From the NCBI GenBank assembly GCA_958295645.1, contig OY282361.1, forward strand, positions 580,927 to 644,926: a DNA stretch of 64,000 nt. The letters run 5' to 3'. How positions within the stretch are numbered: position 1 is the first letter of the stretch; every line of letters begins with the position of its first letter. Below, in pieces: positions 8,618-17,352 of this stretch. The notes beneath the pieces are model-generated. The model was not told the origin of the DNA and did not search any database. It saw nothing but the letters and a program-made list of their open reading frames with translations. Position numbers and translations under genes: made by a program. The stretch comes from Longimicrobiales bacterium (GTDB lineage Bacteria; Gemmatimonadota; Gemmatimonadetes; Longimicrobiales; Gaopeijiaceae).

Positions 8618-10315
8618 ATGGACGTTCGGGGCTGGACCTTCGTCATGGTGGGCGCCTCCTTTGCCCTGTACGTCGCCGTCGCGATCCGCTCCCGGGCGGG
8701 CTCCACCAAGGACTTCTACGTTGCGGGGACGGGAGTCTCGCCCTTGGCCAACGGCATGGCCACGGCGTCGGACTGGATGTCCGCGGCCTCCTTCATCTCT
8801 ATGGCGGGCCTGATCTCCTTTCTGGGATACGACGGTTCCGTCTACCTGATGGGCTGGACGGGCGGCTACGTCCTCCTCGCCCTTCTGCTGGCGCCCTATC
8901 TGCGCAAGTTCGGCGCCTACACCGTGCCCGACTTCGTGGGCGACCGGTACTACTCGCAGGTTGCGCGGATCGTGGCGGTGCTCTGCGCGATCTTCGTCTC
9001 GTTCACCTACGTGAGCGGCCAGATGCGGGGCGTCGGGATCGTCTTCAGCCGCTTCCTGGAGGTGGACGTGGGCCTGGGCGTGGCCATCGGCATGGCCATC
9101 GTCTTCTTCTACGCCTTCCTGGGCGGGATGAAGGGCATCACCTACACGCAGGTCGCCCAGTACTGCGTGCTGATCTTCGCCTACATGGTGCCGGCCATCT
9201 TCCTGGCCGTGATGATGACGGGCGTTCCCGTCCCGCAGCTGGGATTCGGCGGCGCCGACCCCGAGACCGGCGTCTTCCTGCTGGACAAGCTCGACGGCCT
9301 TCACAGGGAGCTGGGCTTCGCGCCCTACACCGAGGGGGCCAAGTCCATGATCGACGTGGCCTTCATCACCGCGGCTCTCATGGTGGGCACCGCCGGCCTG
9401 CCCCACGTCATCGTCCGCTTCTACACGGTGCGCCGGGTTCGCGACGCGCGCACTTCGGTGGGATGGGCGCTGGTCTTCATCGCGGTGCTGTACACGACGG
9501 CGCCGGCAATCGCCGTCTTCGCCCGCACGAATCTGCTGGACACGGTCTCGAACCAGCCCTACGCGGAGATGCCCGAGTGGTTCACGAAGTGGGAGGCCAC
9601 GGGGCTCGTGTCGTTCGAGGATCACGACGGGGACGGCCGCATCCGTTACGTGGGGCCGGAACGCGAGCCTGCCCCGGAGGGCTCCGGCGCGAACGAGCTG
9701 ACGGTGAACCCGGACATCATGGTGCTGGCCAACCCCGAGATATCGAGACTGCCGAACTGGGTGGTGGGACTCGTGGCGGCCGGCGGGCTTGCGGCGGCGC
9801 TGTCCACGGCTGCCGGGCTTCTTCTGGTGGTGTCGTCGGCGGTCAGCCACGACCTGTTGAAGCGGGCGTTTCGGCCGGGCATATCCGAGAAGGGAGAGTT
9901 GCGGGCGGCTCGCGCCAGCGTGGCGGTGGCGGTGCTCTTGGCGGGCTATCTGGGCGTCAATCCGCCCGGCTTCGTGGCCCAGACCGTGGCCTTCGCCTTC
10001 GGTTTGGCGGCCTCCTCCTTCTTCCCCGCCATCGTGCTGGGAATCTTCACCAAGACCATGAACCGCGAGGGAGCCGTCGCGGGCATGGTGGCGGGAATCG
10101 GATTCACCGCTGCCTACATCGTCTACTTCCGCTTCGCGAATCCCGCCGCCGACACTCCCGAGCACTGGTGGTTCGGGATTTCGCCAGAAGGGATCGGAAC
10201 CGTGGGAATGCTGGTGAACTTCGCCGTCGCCCTGTTGGTCTCCCGGTTCGCCCCGGCCCCGCCCCCGAGGGTGTGCCGCTTGGTGGACGGGATTCGGTCT
10301 CCGCGGCAGGGGTAA
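8618..10315 (+). CDS. Sodium:solute symporter, VC_2705/ActP-like large subunit
   Basis: 565 residues and about 13 helices of the SSS (SLC5) family. Family features include 'GSTKDFYVAGTGVSPLANGM' near the N-terminus, 'DWMSAASFISMAGLI', 'YTVPDFVGDRYYS' and 'LPHVIVRFYTVRRV'. The nearest characterised relatives carry acetate or other short carboxylates with sodium. Between helices there is a hydrophilic loop with 'FEDHDGDGRIRY' (about residues 333-344), an EF-hand-like DxDxDG calcium-site pattern. The DUF4212 subunit gene lies about 100 bp upstream. The substrate cannot be deduced; the neighbouring fhs makes a one- or two-carbon acid worth considering, but that is only context. Confidence 0.9.
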   Translation: MDVRGWTFVMVGASFALYVAVAIRSRAGSTKDFYVAGTGVSPLANGMATASDWMSAASFISMAGLISFLGYDGSVYLMGWTGGYVLLALLLAPYLRKFGAYTVPDFVGDRYYSQVARIVAVLCAIFVSFTYVSGQMRGVGIVFSRFLEVDVGLGVAIGMAIVFFYAFLGGMKGITYTQVAQYCVLIFAYMVPAIFLAVMMTGVPVPQLGFGGADPETGVFLLDKLDGLHRELGFAPYTEGAKSMIDVAFITAALMVGTAGLPHVIVRFYTVRRVRDARTSVGWALVFIAVLYTTAPAIAVFARTNLLDTVSNQPYAEMPEWFTKWEATGLVSFEDHDGDGRIRYVGPEREPAPEGSGANELTVNPDIMVLANPEISRLPNWVVGLVAAGGLAAALSTAAGLLLVVSSAVSHDLLKRAFRPGISEKGELRAARASVAVAVLLAGYLGVNPPGFVAQTVAFAFGLAASSFFPAIVLGIFTKTMNREGAVAGMVAGIGFTAAYIVYFRFANPAADTPEHWWFGISPEGIGTVGMLVNFAVALLVSRFAPAPPPRVCRLVDGIRSPRQG

Positions 10316-10317
10316 GC

Positions 10318-12933
10318 TTATCTGCGCCAGCCCGGGGCCACTTCCACGGGGCCTGCTGCGCGGAGCCGGGCGGGGACAGCGCCGGACCATTCTCGGGCCA
10401 CGCTGCGGATGCGGCCGGTGGCCGGGTCGGTGAAGACGGCGAGGCGCGCGGAGGCGGCCATGTCGCGGGTCGCCAGGCCCTCCGGTCCGGACAGCGCGAC
10501 GGCCTGCAATGCAGTCCTCCACGCCGGGCGAAATGGTATGGCGAAGAGGAAGCTCCGGCCTCCGTGGTCCACCTGATCCGGCGCGAAGGAAAACGAGAAC
10601 ATCTCGGCGCCGCCCGCGTCGTATCCGGCTAGGCGATAGGGGCCGGGCCTCTCGGGGACCTTGACCGGCGCGCGCCACCCGAAGGTCGGCTCGAGGCGCA
10701 GGCGGCCGTCCCGAATCCCGCCCCACAGCAACAGCGTCTCGACCCGTCGGCCCGGGCGGCTCGTCGCAGCGGTCGCCATCCGATAGTCCATCGCCTTGCG
10801 GAAGTTGTAGTCGCTGATCCAATACGGACGGCAGTAGGACATGAGGTCCACGAACCGGCGGGGATCGAAGAGCCGGCCCGGCCGTCCGGGAGCGGAGAAC
10901 TCGTAGCCCCAGACGCCGGTGGACGCCCCCTGGTAGGGGAAGTCCACGTCCACGCCGAATGGGCCGCCGCAGGGGGCGTGGCCCAAGCTCATGTTGTGCC
11001 CGACTTCATGCGCCAGCGTCGAGGCGAACTCGTGGGATGCGGTCAGTGCGCTTCGGCCCGGCTGGAAGGCGATCCCGACGAACTGCCAGAAGCCCCGCGA
11101 CCGGATCAGCCGCGGCGCCGCGAAGATGCCATGGTAGTACCGGTCCGTGCCGCCCGCCTCCAGATGGCGGAGCACCTCGATCTCGTCCAAGAGGCCGGGC
11201 CCGCCCCTTCGCGTCGTGTCCGCCCACGTGAAATAGGGCTCGCGCACCGTGACGTCGACGCGGGCGGCGGGGAACAGCGCCTGGACGAACCGCATGCCTT
11301 CGGCGTCCTGCGCGCCCAGGCCCCGCGCGAACTCCAGGACCGCCGCGTTGGTGGCTTGGTTGGCTTCCCAGCCCGTACTGAACCGGGACGACGGTCACGG
11401 CCAAGGGCCGGACGTTGCGGATGTCGAGGGCAGTTCGCCCCTCGGACGGTACGCGCTTCGCGCTTCGCGCGGTGAAGGGCATCGCGTTGTCGGGATCGAG
11501 TTCCACGACCATCTCGGTTCCGGGTTGCAGTACGGCGCCCGGAATCTCCGCATTGAAGCTGCGGCCGAGGAATCCTTCGTGGACGGCGGTCGGAACGCCC
11601 GCGGGCGGCGCCTCCAAGGCAGCCACGTAAACGGACGTGCCGTCACGGAAGAACGTGGCCCGGGCGGCGGGCCGAAAGGCGTTGGCGCTGTCGCTTCGGA
11701 CGAAGGCCCGAAGAAGTGCGCGGCGGCCCGCCACGAGAGGCACGCCGCCCGCCAAGTGCCCCCGGCCGCGGACAGCTCGACCGTCATGGGGAACGGCGCG
11801 GCCTGAGCGAGCTTCGCCGCGACTTGGGCGGGTCCCGGGGCGAGCGGGTTCGGGTTGTCGGTTCGCTCGAGGTCGACGACGAGCGAGAAGGGGCTGCCTG
11901 GGTTGGGCGCCAAGCGCAGCTCTTGAAGCGCGCCCGTGCCCTCGAACATCCCTGGCGGCAGGGACTCCAGCAGGTTGCCCCCGAGGTGCAAGCTCCGGAG
12001 ACTGGAGAGTCCGGCGAACAGGGCGGGCGGAAGCGACGCGAGAGAGTTGCCGGTTGACGCCCAGGTCCACGGCAGTCAGGCTCGACAGCTGGGCGAGGGC
12101 GGCTGTCGGCACTTCGGTGAGGCGGTTGCGGCCTAGGCTGAGGTAATGGAGGCTACGGAGACCGGAGAACGCGCCGTCGGCCAGTTGGACGAACGTGTTG
12201 TCGTCCAGATGGAGTCTGCGCAAAGACGAGAGGCCGTCGAAGGCGCGGGCGGTCAGGGCGACCAGCCGGTTGCCTGAGAGATGCAGGCTTTGGAGTCCGG
12301 ACAGTCCCGCGAAGTCGCCGCTCTGCAACGACGCGATCTCCGGTCCGGCCGGTGGACGGTATCTGGCGTAGGGCCCAGTCAGGTCGAGTTCCACGATGTC
12401 GGCGAGGTCGGCCGCCGCCACGTCGGCGCAACCTGACCGTCCGGTGGCGGCGGCCAGGGCGGTCGCGGCGGCCAGGGCGGTCGCGACGGCGGCGGTGCGG
12501 TTGCACAGGCTGGCGCCCGCCGATGCGGCCGGGACGCGGAGGACGAGCTGGCCGACCGAAGCGGTGAGTTCCTGGCGCCCCAGCTCCGGCCGGTCCGCCA
12601 TCTCGCCGACGCCCGCCCGGCTGCATCGGTGGTCTGCGACGCCGGTTGAACCGACCCGCCGCCGGCCGAGACCGCGAAGCGCACGGTCGCTCCCGCGAAC
12701 GAGGCCCCGCCGGGGCCGGCCACCACGACCACGACCGGCTCGGCCAGCGTGTCGCCCGAGAACGCCTGCTGGCCGCCCCCCGACACCAGCGCAATCGACG
12801 CGGGCGCACTAGGAGGCGGCTCTGGCGGAGGCGGCGGTTCGATGTCGCCTCCGTCGCCGCATGAGGCAAGCGCCACGACTGCCGCCGCGAGCGCAAGAAG
12901 CGTCGCGCGGCCCCCCGAAGGCGACTGGCTCAG
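10318..12933 (-). pseudogene. Broken lipoprotein with Ig-like, leucine-rich repeat and zinc metalloprotease domains
   Basis: Read as one gene on the minus strand, the pieces line up as a lipoprotein signal with lipobox 'ALASC', a Pro-rich linker, a Big-1-like Ig segment ('GDTLAEPVVVVVAGPGG', 'AGATVRFAVSAGGGSVQ'), leucine-rich repeats ('LQSLHLSGNRLVALTARAF', 'LRRLHLDDNTFVQLADGAF', 'LHYLSLGRNRL'), a beta-rich region and a metzincin-type protease with HEVGHNMSLGH followed by 'DLMSYCRPYWISD'. The frame breaks about four times: near 12590 (after 'ARWRTG'), near 12050 (an apparent 7-base AACCGGC insertion inside an LRR), near 11753 and near 11367. Genes on both sides are intact. The protein would be surface-anchored and proteolytic if whole. 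The start is unclear; a CTG at 12933 sits 7 bases after AAGGA. It is either a decayed gene or a cluster of sequence errors. Confidence 0.72.
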
Positions 12934-12943
12934 AACGCAATCC

Positions 12944-14233
12944 TTATGTGCGGGACTTGACGACCGCGAGGCCGGCGACGCCGAGCCCGCCCAGAATCGC
13001 GAGGCCGCCCAACGCCAAGGCGGGCTGGGTCGCGACGACGACGCCAAGCGCCAAGACGTACAACAACGCCACGACGCCGGCCGTCCAGACGCCGCCAGGC
13101 GTCTTCATGGGACGGGGGACTTCGGGCCGTGCGCGGCGCAACTTGAAGAAGGCCGACAAGACCATCAAGTCGACCGAGATCGCGACCAGCATCATGAACC
13201 GGATGAGCCATTCCACGGCTCCCGTGGCCGCCAGCGCCAGGATGACGACTCCGATCAGAAGCAGGCCGGCGATCGGAGTCCCGCTCTGCGACACGCGGGT
13301 GAAGGCCGTGGGCGCGAGACCCGAGCGGGCAAGGGCGTACGTCACGCGGGGCACGCCCAGGAAATTGACGTTGGTGGAGCTGACCAGGATGAGGATGCTG
13401 GCGACCACCACGAACGTGGCGGCTCCGTCGCCGAGGACGCTCTGCACGGCGTCCCGGGCCACCAGCTCCGATCCCGCCATCTCCGCCGGAGTGAGCGCCG
13501 CCAAGTAGGCCAAGTTCACCATCAAGTACAGCACGGCGACCAACGCGGCTCCGCCGACGAGCACCCTGGGCAGCGCCAAGCCGGGATTCTTGATCTCCTC
13601 CGACATCTTGGACGCGTCTTCCCAGCCGTAGTAGGCGAAGGCGACCGACTGGTAGGCAAGCGCGAACCCCAGCAGGGAGGCGTGTTCGACCGTCGGCGCC
13701 GCCGCCAGTCCCGCGCCGCCTCCGGCCGACAGACCCGCCGCGGCAATGCCGGCGAGCACCGCGATCTTGACGGCGGTGGTCGCGTTTTGGAACGCCGTCC
13801 CCACCTTCAGGCCGCCCGTGTGCAGCACGACGAACGCCGCGACCACGCCGGCCGCGAGCCACGGCACCGACCCGCTTCCCGCCAGGAGCACCACGTACTC
13901 GGCGATGGCGACCGCCTTGATCGCGCCGGAGAACGCTCGGGTCACAAGCACCTCCGACCACCCCGCCACGAACCCCGCCACGGGACCGAACGCCTCCTGC
14001 GCGTAGACGTACTTGCCGCCCGCCTTGGGGAACGCCGCGGCCATCTCGGCGAGCACCAGCGTGCTCAGTCCCGCCAAGAAGCCGCCGAACGTCCATACCG
14101 CAAGAATGAGCCAGCCGTTGCCGAGGTGGCCGGCGATCAGCCCGGGAGTGCGCAGGATGCCCGCGCCGATCACGATCCCGGCGGTGATCGCGAGTCCGTC
14201 CCGGACCCTCAGCACGCGCTTGAGGCCGCTCAC
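12944..14233 (-). CDS. APC-family amino acid permease
   Basis: 429 residues from a GTG, with about 12 hydrophobic helices. The first helix carries the APC substrate-binding loop 'AGIVIGAGILRTPGL' (residues about 18-32), followed by 'FGGFLAGLSTLVLAEMAAAF' and 'PKAGGKYVYAQEAFGP', classic for the amino acid-polyamine-organocation superfamily. 'AYQSVAFAYYGWEDASKMSE' and 'EIKNPGLALPRVLVGG' mark helices six and seven. It probably moves an amino acid across the inner membrane by antiport or proton symport; the substrate is not predictable. Two small membrane protein genes lie upstream on the same strand, the nearer 30 bp away, and the broken lipoprotein gene follows directly. Confidence 0.88.
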   Translation of the reverse strand: MSGLKRVLRVRDGLAITAGIVIGAGILRTPGLIAGHLGNGWLILAVWTFGGFLAGLSTLVLAEMAAAFPKAGGKYVYAQEAFGPVAGFVAGWSEVLVTRAFSGAIKAVAIAEYVVLLAGSGSVPWLAAGVVAAFVVLHTGGLKVGTAFQNATTAVKIAVLAGIAAAGLSAGGGAGLAAAPTVEHASLLGFALAYQSVAFAYYGWEDASKMSEEIKNPGLALPRVLVGGAALVAVLYLMVNLAYLAALTPAEMAGSELVARDAVQSVLGDGAATFVVVASILILVSSTNVNFLGVPRVTYALARSGLAPTAFTRVSQSGTPIAGLLLIGVVILALAATGAVEWLIRFMMLVAISVDLMVLSAFFKLRRARPEVPRPMKTPGGVWTAGVVALLYVLALGVVVATQPALALGGLAILGGLGVAGLAVVKSRT

Positions 14234-14263
14234 CGTCGCGCGGCGCCGCCCCCCGGCATCGCC

Positions 14264-14653
14264 CTATGCCGCCTTCCACTCCCTGGCGGCCTGCCCCAGG
14301 AACGTCAGCACCAAGACCGCGTCCACGACGTGCCAGACCCACCAGAGGTCCAGATTCGCCAAGTCGAAGATCGCCAGATTGACGACGCACCCGACCGCTA
14401 CGAAAGCGAACCCGCCCTGGAGACGCCGCACCGCGGGCCTGTCTTCTTCAGCGGAGAGCCGGGCGAACCAATACCCGCAGATTGCCGTGTACAGGGCGTC
14501 GATCCACGGCCAAGAGTCCATGAAGCCGCCCGGCGAACGCAGAATTGTGCCGTCCGGCGTTCCGACGAGACCGGCGATCCACATGTTCGAGGCGACCAGC
14601 ACGGCAGTGGCAACGAGAAGCAACGCGCCAAGCTTGCGGCTGCGATCAGCCAT
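14264..14653 (-). CDS. Hypothetical four-helix membrane protein
   Basis: 129 residues from the ATG at 14653, chosen because GGAGG lies 8 bases before it; the open frame continues upstream without support. Four hydrophobic segments are visible: 'LGALLLVATAVLVASNMWIA', a central one around 'WIDALYTAICGYWFA', 'GGFAFVAVGCVVNLAIF' and 'VWHVVDAVLVLTFLG'. No family recognised. It sits 30 bp before the APC permease gene and is probably co-transcribed with it. Confidence 0.6.
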   Translation of the reverse strand: MADRSRKLGALLLVATAVLVASNMWIAGLVGTPDGTILRSPGGFMDSWPWIDALYTAICGYWFARLSAEEDRPAVRRLQGGFAFVAVGCVVNLAIFDLANLDLWWVWHVVDAVLVLTFLGQAAREWKAA

Positions 14654-14871
14654 TTTTCGACCTCCATTTCGCGACGAGACGCTACAGGGCCAAAGGGAAC
14701 GCTCCTCCCGCCGCTTCGAGGACGCCTGCGGGCGGGCAAGCGCCGTGACGGTACGCCGCTCCGCCAAGCTCGGCAAGTCGTCGCCGTCCCGTCGCAGAGC
14801 CCCGCCAATCGAACCCGCCCCGGTAGCCGCTGGCGCCCGCCGAACAGCTCGCCTGCCGAAGCGCCCGCCCG

Positions 14872-15372
14872 TCAATAGAGCAACGCCAGGATCGCCCAGT
14901 AGGGCAACAACCCGGGCGCCGCCGCCAGCACGGCCCTGCCGAGGCTGGTGCGAAGCCCGTGGCGGGCGGCCACCACGCCGGTGACGAGCATCCAGGGCGC
15001 CGCGGCGGCGTGCAGCAGGCCCCCGACCCAGGGCACGAAGGCGAGCGCCGCCAGGATGCCGGGCGCCCGGGCGAAGGCGAGGGGCCGCATCACTTCGCCG
15101 CGCGTTGCGGAGCACCCCAGGAGCTTGGTCCCGATCCAGTGCGAGACCACGCCCCAGAGCAACCAGTGCGCCATGCCTGCCAGCGCCTGCCAGGCCATGT
15201 GGACAGGCCCCAGCTCGGCCTCGGCGGCCGCCACGCCCAACGCCGCCAAGGCCGCCACGCAGGTCGCCTGAACGTTTGCGTCCCGGTCGTCCCTGGCGGC
15301 TTGGTAGGCCGTCGCGCGGAGCGCCGCGGCTCCGACCGTTCTCCTCGCGCACCCTCGAAAGCGCTTGCCCAT
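14872..15372 (-). CDS. YIP1-like integral membrane protein
   Basis: 166 residues from the ATG at 15372 (MGKRFRGCARRTVGAAALR). About four or five hydrophobic helices follow an Arg-rich cytoplasmic start. 'LLWGVVSHWIGTKLLG' and 'FARAPGILAALAFVPWVGG' resemble the helices of bacterial YIP1/YIP1-like proteins, whose function is not established. The frame stays open far upstream, but that extension is antisense to the acyl-CoA synthetase gene and was discarded. It is divergently oriented from that gene, with 255 bp between the two starts in which I see no clear promoter. Confidence 0.6.
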   Translation of the reverse strand: MGKRFRGCARRTVGAAALRATAYQAARDDRDANVQATCVAALAALGVAAAEAELGPVHMAWQALAGMAHWLLWGVVSHWIGTKLLGCSATRGEVMRPLAFARAPGILAALAFVPWVGGLLHAAAAPWMLVTGVVAARHGLRTSLGRAVLAAAPGLLPYWAILALLY

Positions 15373-15627
15373 CGCACAGGGAGGATAGAAAATCCGGCGG
15401 TCCCGGGCAACCGTGCGGGTCGCTGGGCCGCGCCGTCGCGCCGAGGAACCGTCGTCGGCTGGTTGGGAATCGCCACCACGCCACGGCGCCGCCGTCGGCT
15501 GGCAAGGGAACTGCCGCCGAACGGCTCCAGCGGGCCGGAGGAGACTCGAAAGTGGAGGCGGTCGGTCGTAGCTTGTTCGTTGCCGGCGGCGCTCGCACGC
15601 TCGGCTTCGCCTGCCCGGGAATACGCC

Positions 15628-17352
15628 ATGATCCTGCCTCCGTTGCTCGACCGCGCTGGACGCGCCGCGTGTCTCGGGAGTCCAGCCGTGGCCGACGAGC
15701 AGGGCAGCTGGACCTACGGGGACCTGCTGGCCGCCGCGGAATCCTTTCGCCGCCGGGCCTGCGCCGTCTCCCCGGAGTTGGCCGGCCGAAGACTGGCGTA
15801 CTTGGCGCCGCCCGGGCGCGCGCACGTCGCGGTTCAACTGGGCGCCTGGACTGCGGGCGCGGCCGCCGTCCCGCTGGCGCTTTCCCATCCCTTGCGCGAA
15901 CTCGAATACGTGCTGGACGACGCGGAGCCCGCCCTGGTCGCCGCCGACCCTTCGATCGAGCAGTCGAAAGCCCTGCTGCGCGCCGCGAAGAGCCGGGGCT
16001 TGGTCACGTTGACGGTCTCGGAGGGCGACGTTGCCGCTGGGCCGGGCGAAGAGTCCGCTGGGAACGCCGCCACGTCGGACGAGGAGCCGCCTGGAAGCGC
16101 GGCCGTGCCGGTCTCGGCGGGCGGCGGTGGCGGTTCGGCGGCCTTCATCGTGTACACCAGCGGCACCACCGGCCGCCCGAAGGGGGTTCTGCTCACGCAC
16201 GACAACTTGGCGGCGCAGGCCCGCTCGCTGGGGCGCGCCTGGGGCTGGTCGGCTCGCGACCGCATCCTGCACGTCCTCCCGCTGCACCATGTCCACGGGC
16301 TCGTCAACGCGCTCTTCTGCGCCCTGTGGTCCGGATCCGCCTGCGAGTTCGGCCCGCCCCAGCCGGAAGCCGTCTGGGAGCGCTGGGCCTCCGGCGGCAT
16401 CACCTTGTTCATGGCCGTGCCGACCACCTACGCGAGGCTGGTCTGCGCTTGGGAGGAGGCGCCCGCGGAGAGGCGGCGGCGCTGGTCGCGTGGCGCGGCG
16501 CAGTTGCGGCTCATGGTGTCGGGATCGGCCGCGCTGCCCGCCTCCACCTTCGAGCGGTGGCGCGAGATCACCGGCCACGAGCTGCTGGAGCGCTACGGCA
16601 TGACCGAGACCGGGATGACGCTTTCCAATCCGCTGAGCGGCCCGCGCCGCGCCGGGCGCGTCGGCCTGCCGCTGCCAGGCGTGGAACTGCGCCTCGTGCG
16701 CGGGGATGGGGCTGGCGGGGACGGCGACGCTGGCGAGGACGGCGGCGACAGGGCCGGCGGGGACGGCAGGAACGTCGAGGACCGTAGCGGCGGCCCCCGG
16801 CAGGGCGACTCCGGCGAGATCGAAGTCAGGGGCCCGCAGGTGTCGCCGGGATATTGGCGGCGCCCCGAGGACACGGCGGCGGCATTTCGCGAAGGCTGGT
16901 TCAAGACGGGCGACCAGGCCCGGTTGGACGACGGCTCCTACCGCATCCTGGGCCGCCGGGGCTCCGACCTGTTCAAGACGGGCGGCTATCGCGTCTCGGC
17001 GGTCGAGGTCGAGGAGCTGTACAGGACGCATCCCGGACTGCGCGACGTGGCGGTGGCCGGCCTGCCGGACCCGGAGTGGGGCCACCGCCTTTGCGCGGCC
17101 TACGTCCCGGAAAGTGGAGCGCGGCTTGCGGCGGAGGAGCTGCGCCAGTGGGGCAAGAGGCGGCTGGCGCCGTACAAGGTGCCCCGCGAGTTCAAGGCGG
17201 TGGAGAGTCTGCCCCGCACGTCGATAGGCAAGGTGCGCAAGACTTCGGTAGCCCTCATGTTCAGCGGGGCGGATACGGCCCCGGCAGCCCGCGGGGCGCC
17301 TGGCGACCGGCCCGTGCGCGGCCTCCCCAACCCTACGGGCAGCGGCAGATGA
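15628..17352 (+). CDS. AMP-forming acyl-CoA synthetase, malonyl-CoA synthetase (MatB/ACSF3)-like
   Basis: 574 residues from the ATG at 15628. The ANL-superfamily motifs are complete: the phosphate loop 'VYTSGTTGRPKGVLLTH' (about residue 175), 'PLHHVHGLVNALF', 'ERYGMTETGM' (about 320), 'GWFKTGDQARLD' (about 422), 'RRGSDLFKTGGYRVSAVEVE' and the catalytic lysine region 'RTSIGKVRK' (about 530). The ordering and the 'HHVHGL' and 'GMTETGMT' forms are most like malonate/methylmalonate-CoA ligases, though a medium-chain acid substrate is possible. A Gly/Asp-rich insert at about residues 355-395 lies in a surface position before 'GEIEVRGPQVSPGYW'. The stop overlaps the start of the symporter-SxtJ fusion as ATGA, so it heads that operon. 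Confidence 0.88.
   Translation: MILPPLLDRAGRAACLGSPAVADEQGSWTYGDLLAAAESFRRRACAVSPELAGRRLAYLAPPGRAHVAVQLGAWTAGAAAVPLALSHPLRELEYVLDDAEPALVAADPSIEQSKALLRAAKSRGLVTLTVSEGDVAAGPGEESAGNAATSDEEPPGSAAVPVSAGGGGGSAAFIVYTSGTTGRPKGVLLTHDNLAAQARSLGRAWGWSARDRILHVLPLHHVHGLVNALFCALWSGSACEFGPPQPEAVWERWASGGITLFMAVPTTYARLVCAWEEAPAERRRRWSRGAAQLRLMVSGSAALPASTFERWREITGHELLERYGMTETGMTLSNPLSGPRRAGRVGLPLPGVELRLVRGDGAGGDGDAGEDGGDRAGGDGRNVEDRSGGPRQGDSGEIEVRGPQVSPGYWRRPEDTAAAFREGWFKTGDQARLDDGSYRILGRRGSDLFKTGGYRVSAVEVEELYRTHPGLRDVAVAGLPDPEWGHRLCAAYVPESGARLAAEELRQWGKRRLAPYKVPREFKAVESLPRTSIGKVRKTSVALMFSGADTAPAARGAPGDRPVRGLPNPTGSGR

Noticed and set aside
14790-14840. Possible tRNA, from a TTCGATT T-loop-like string on the minus strand
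   Set aside because: The flanking bases do not pair as a T stem and no acceptor or anticodon arm is visible.
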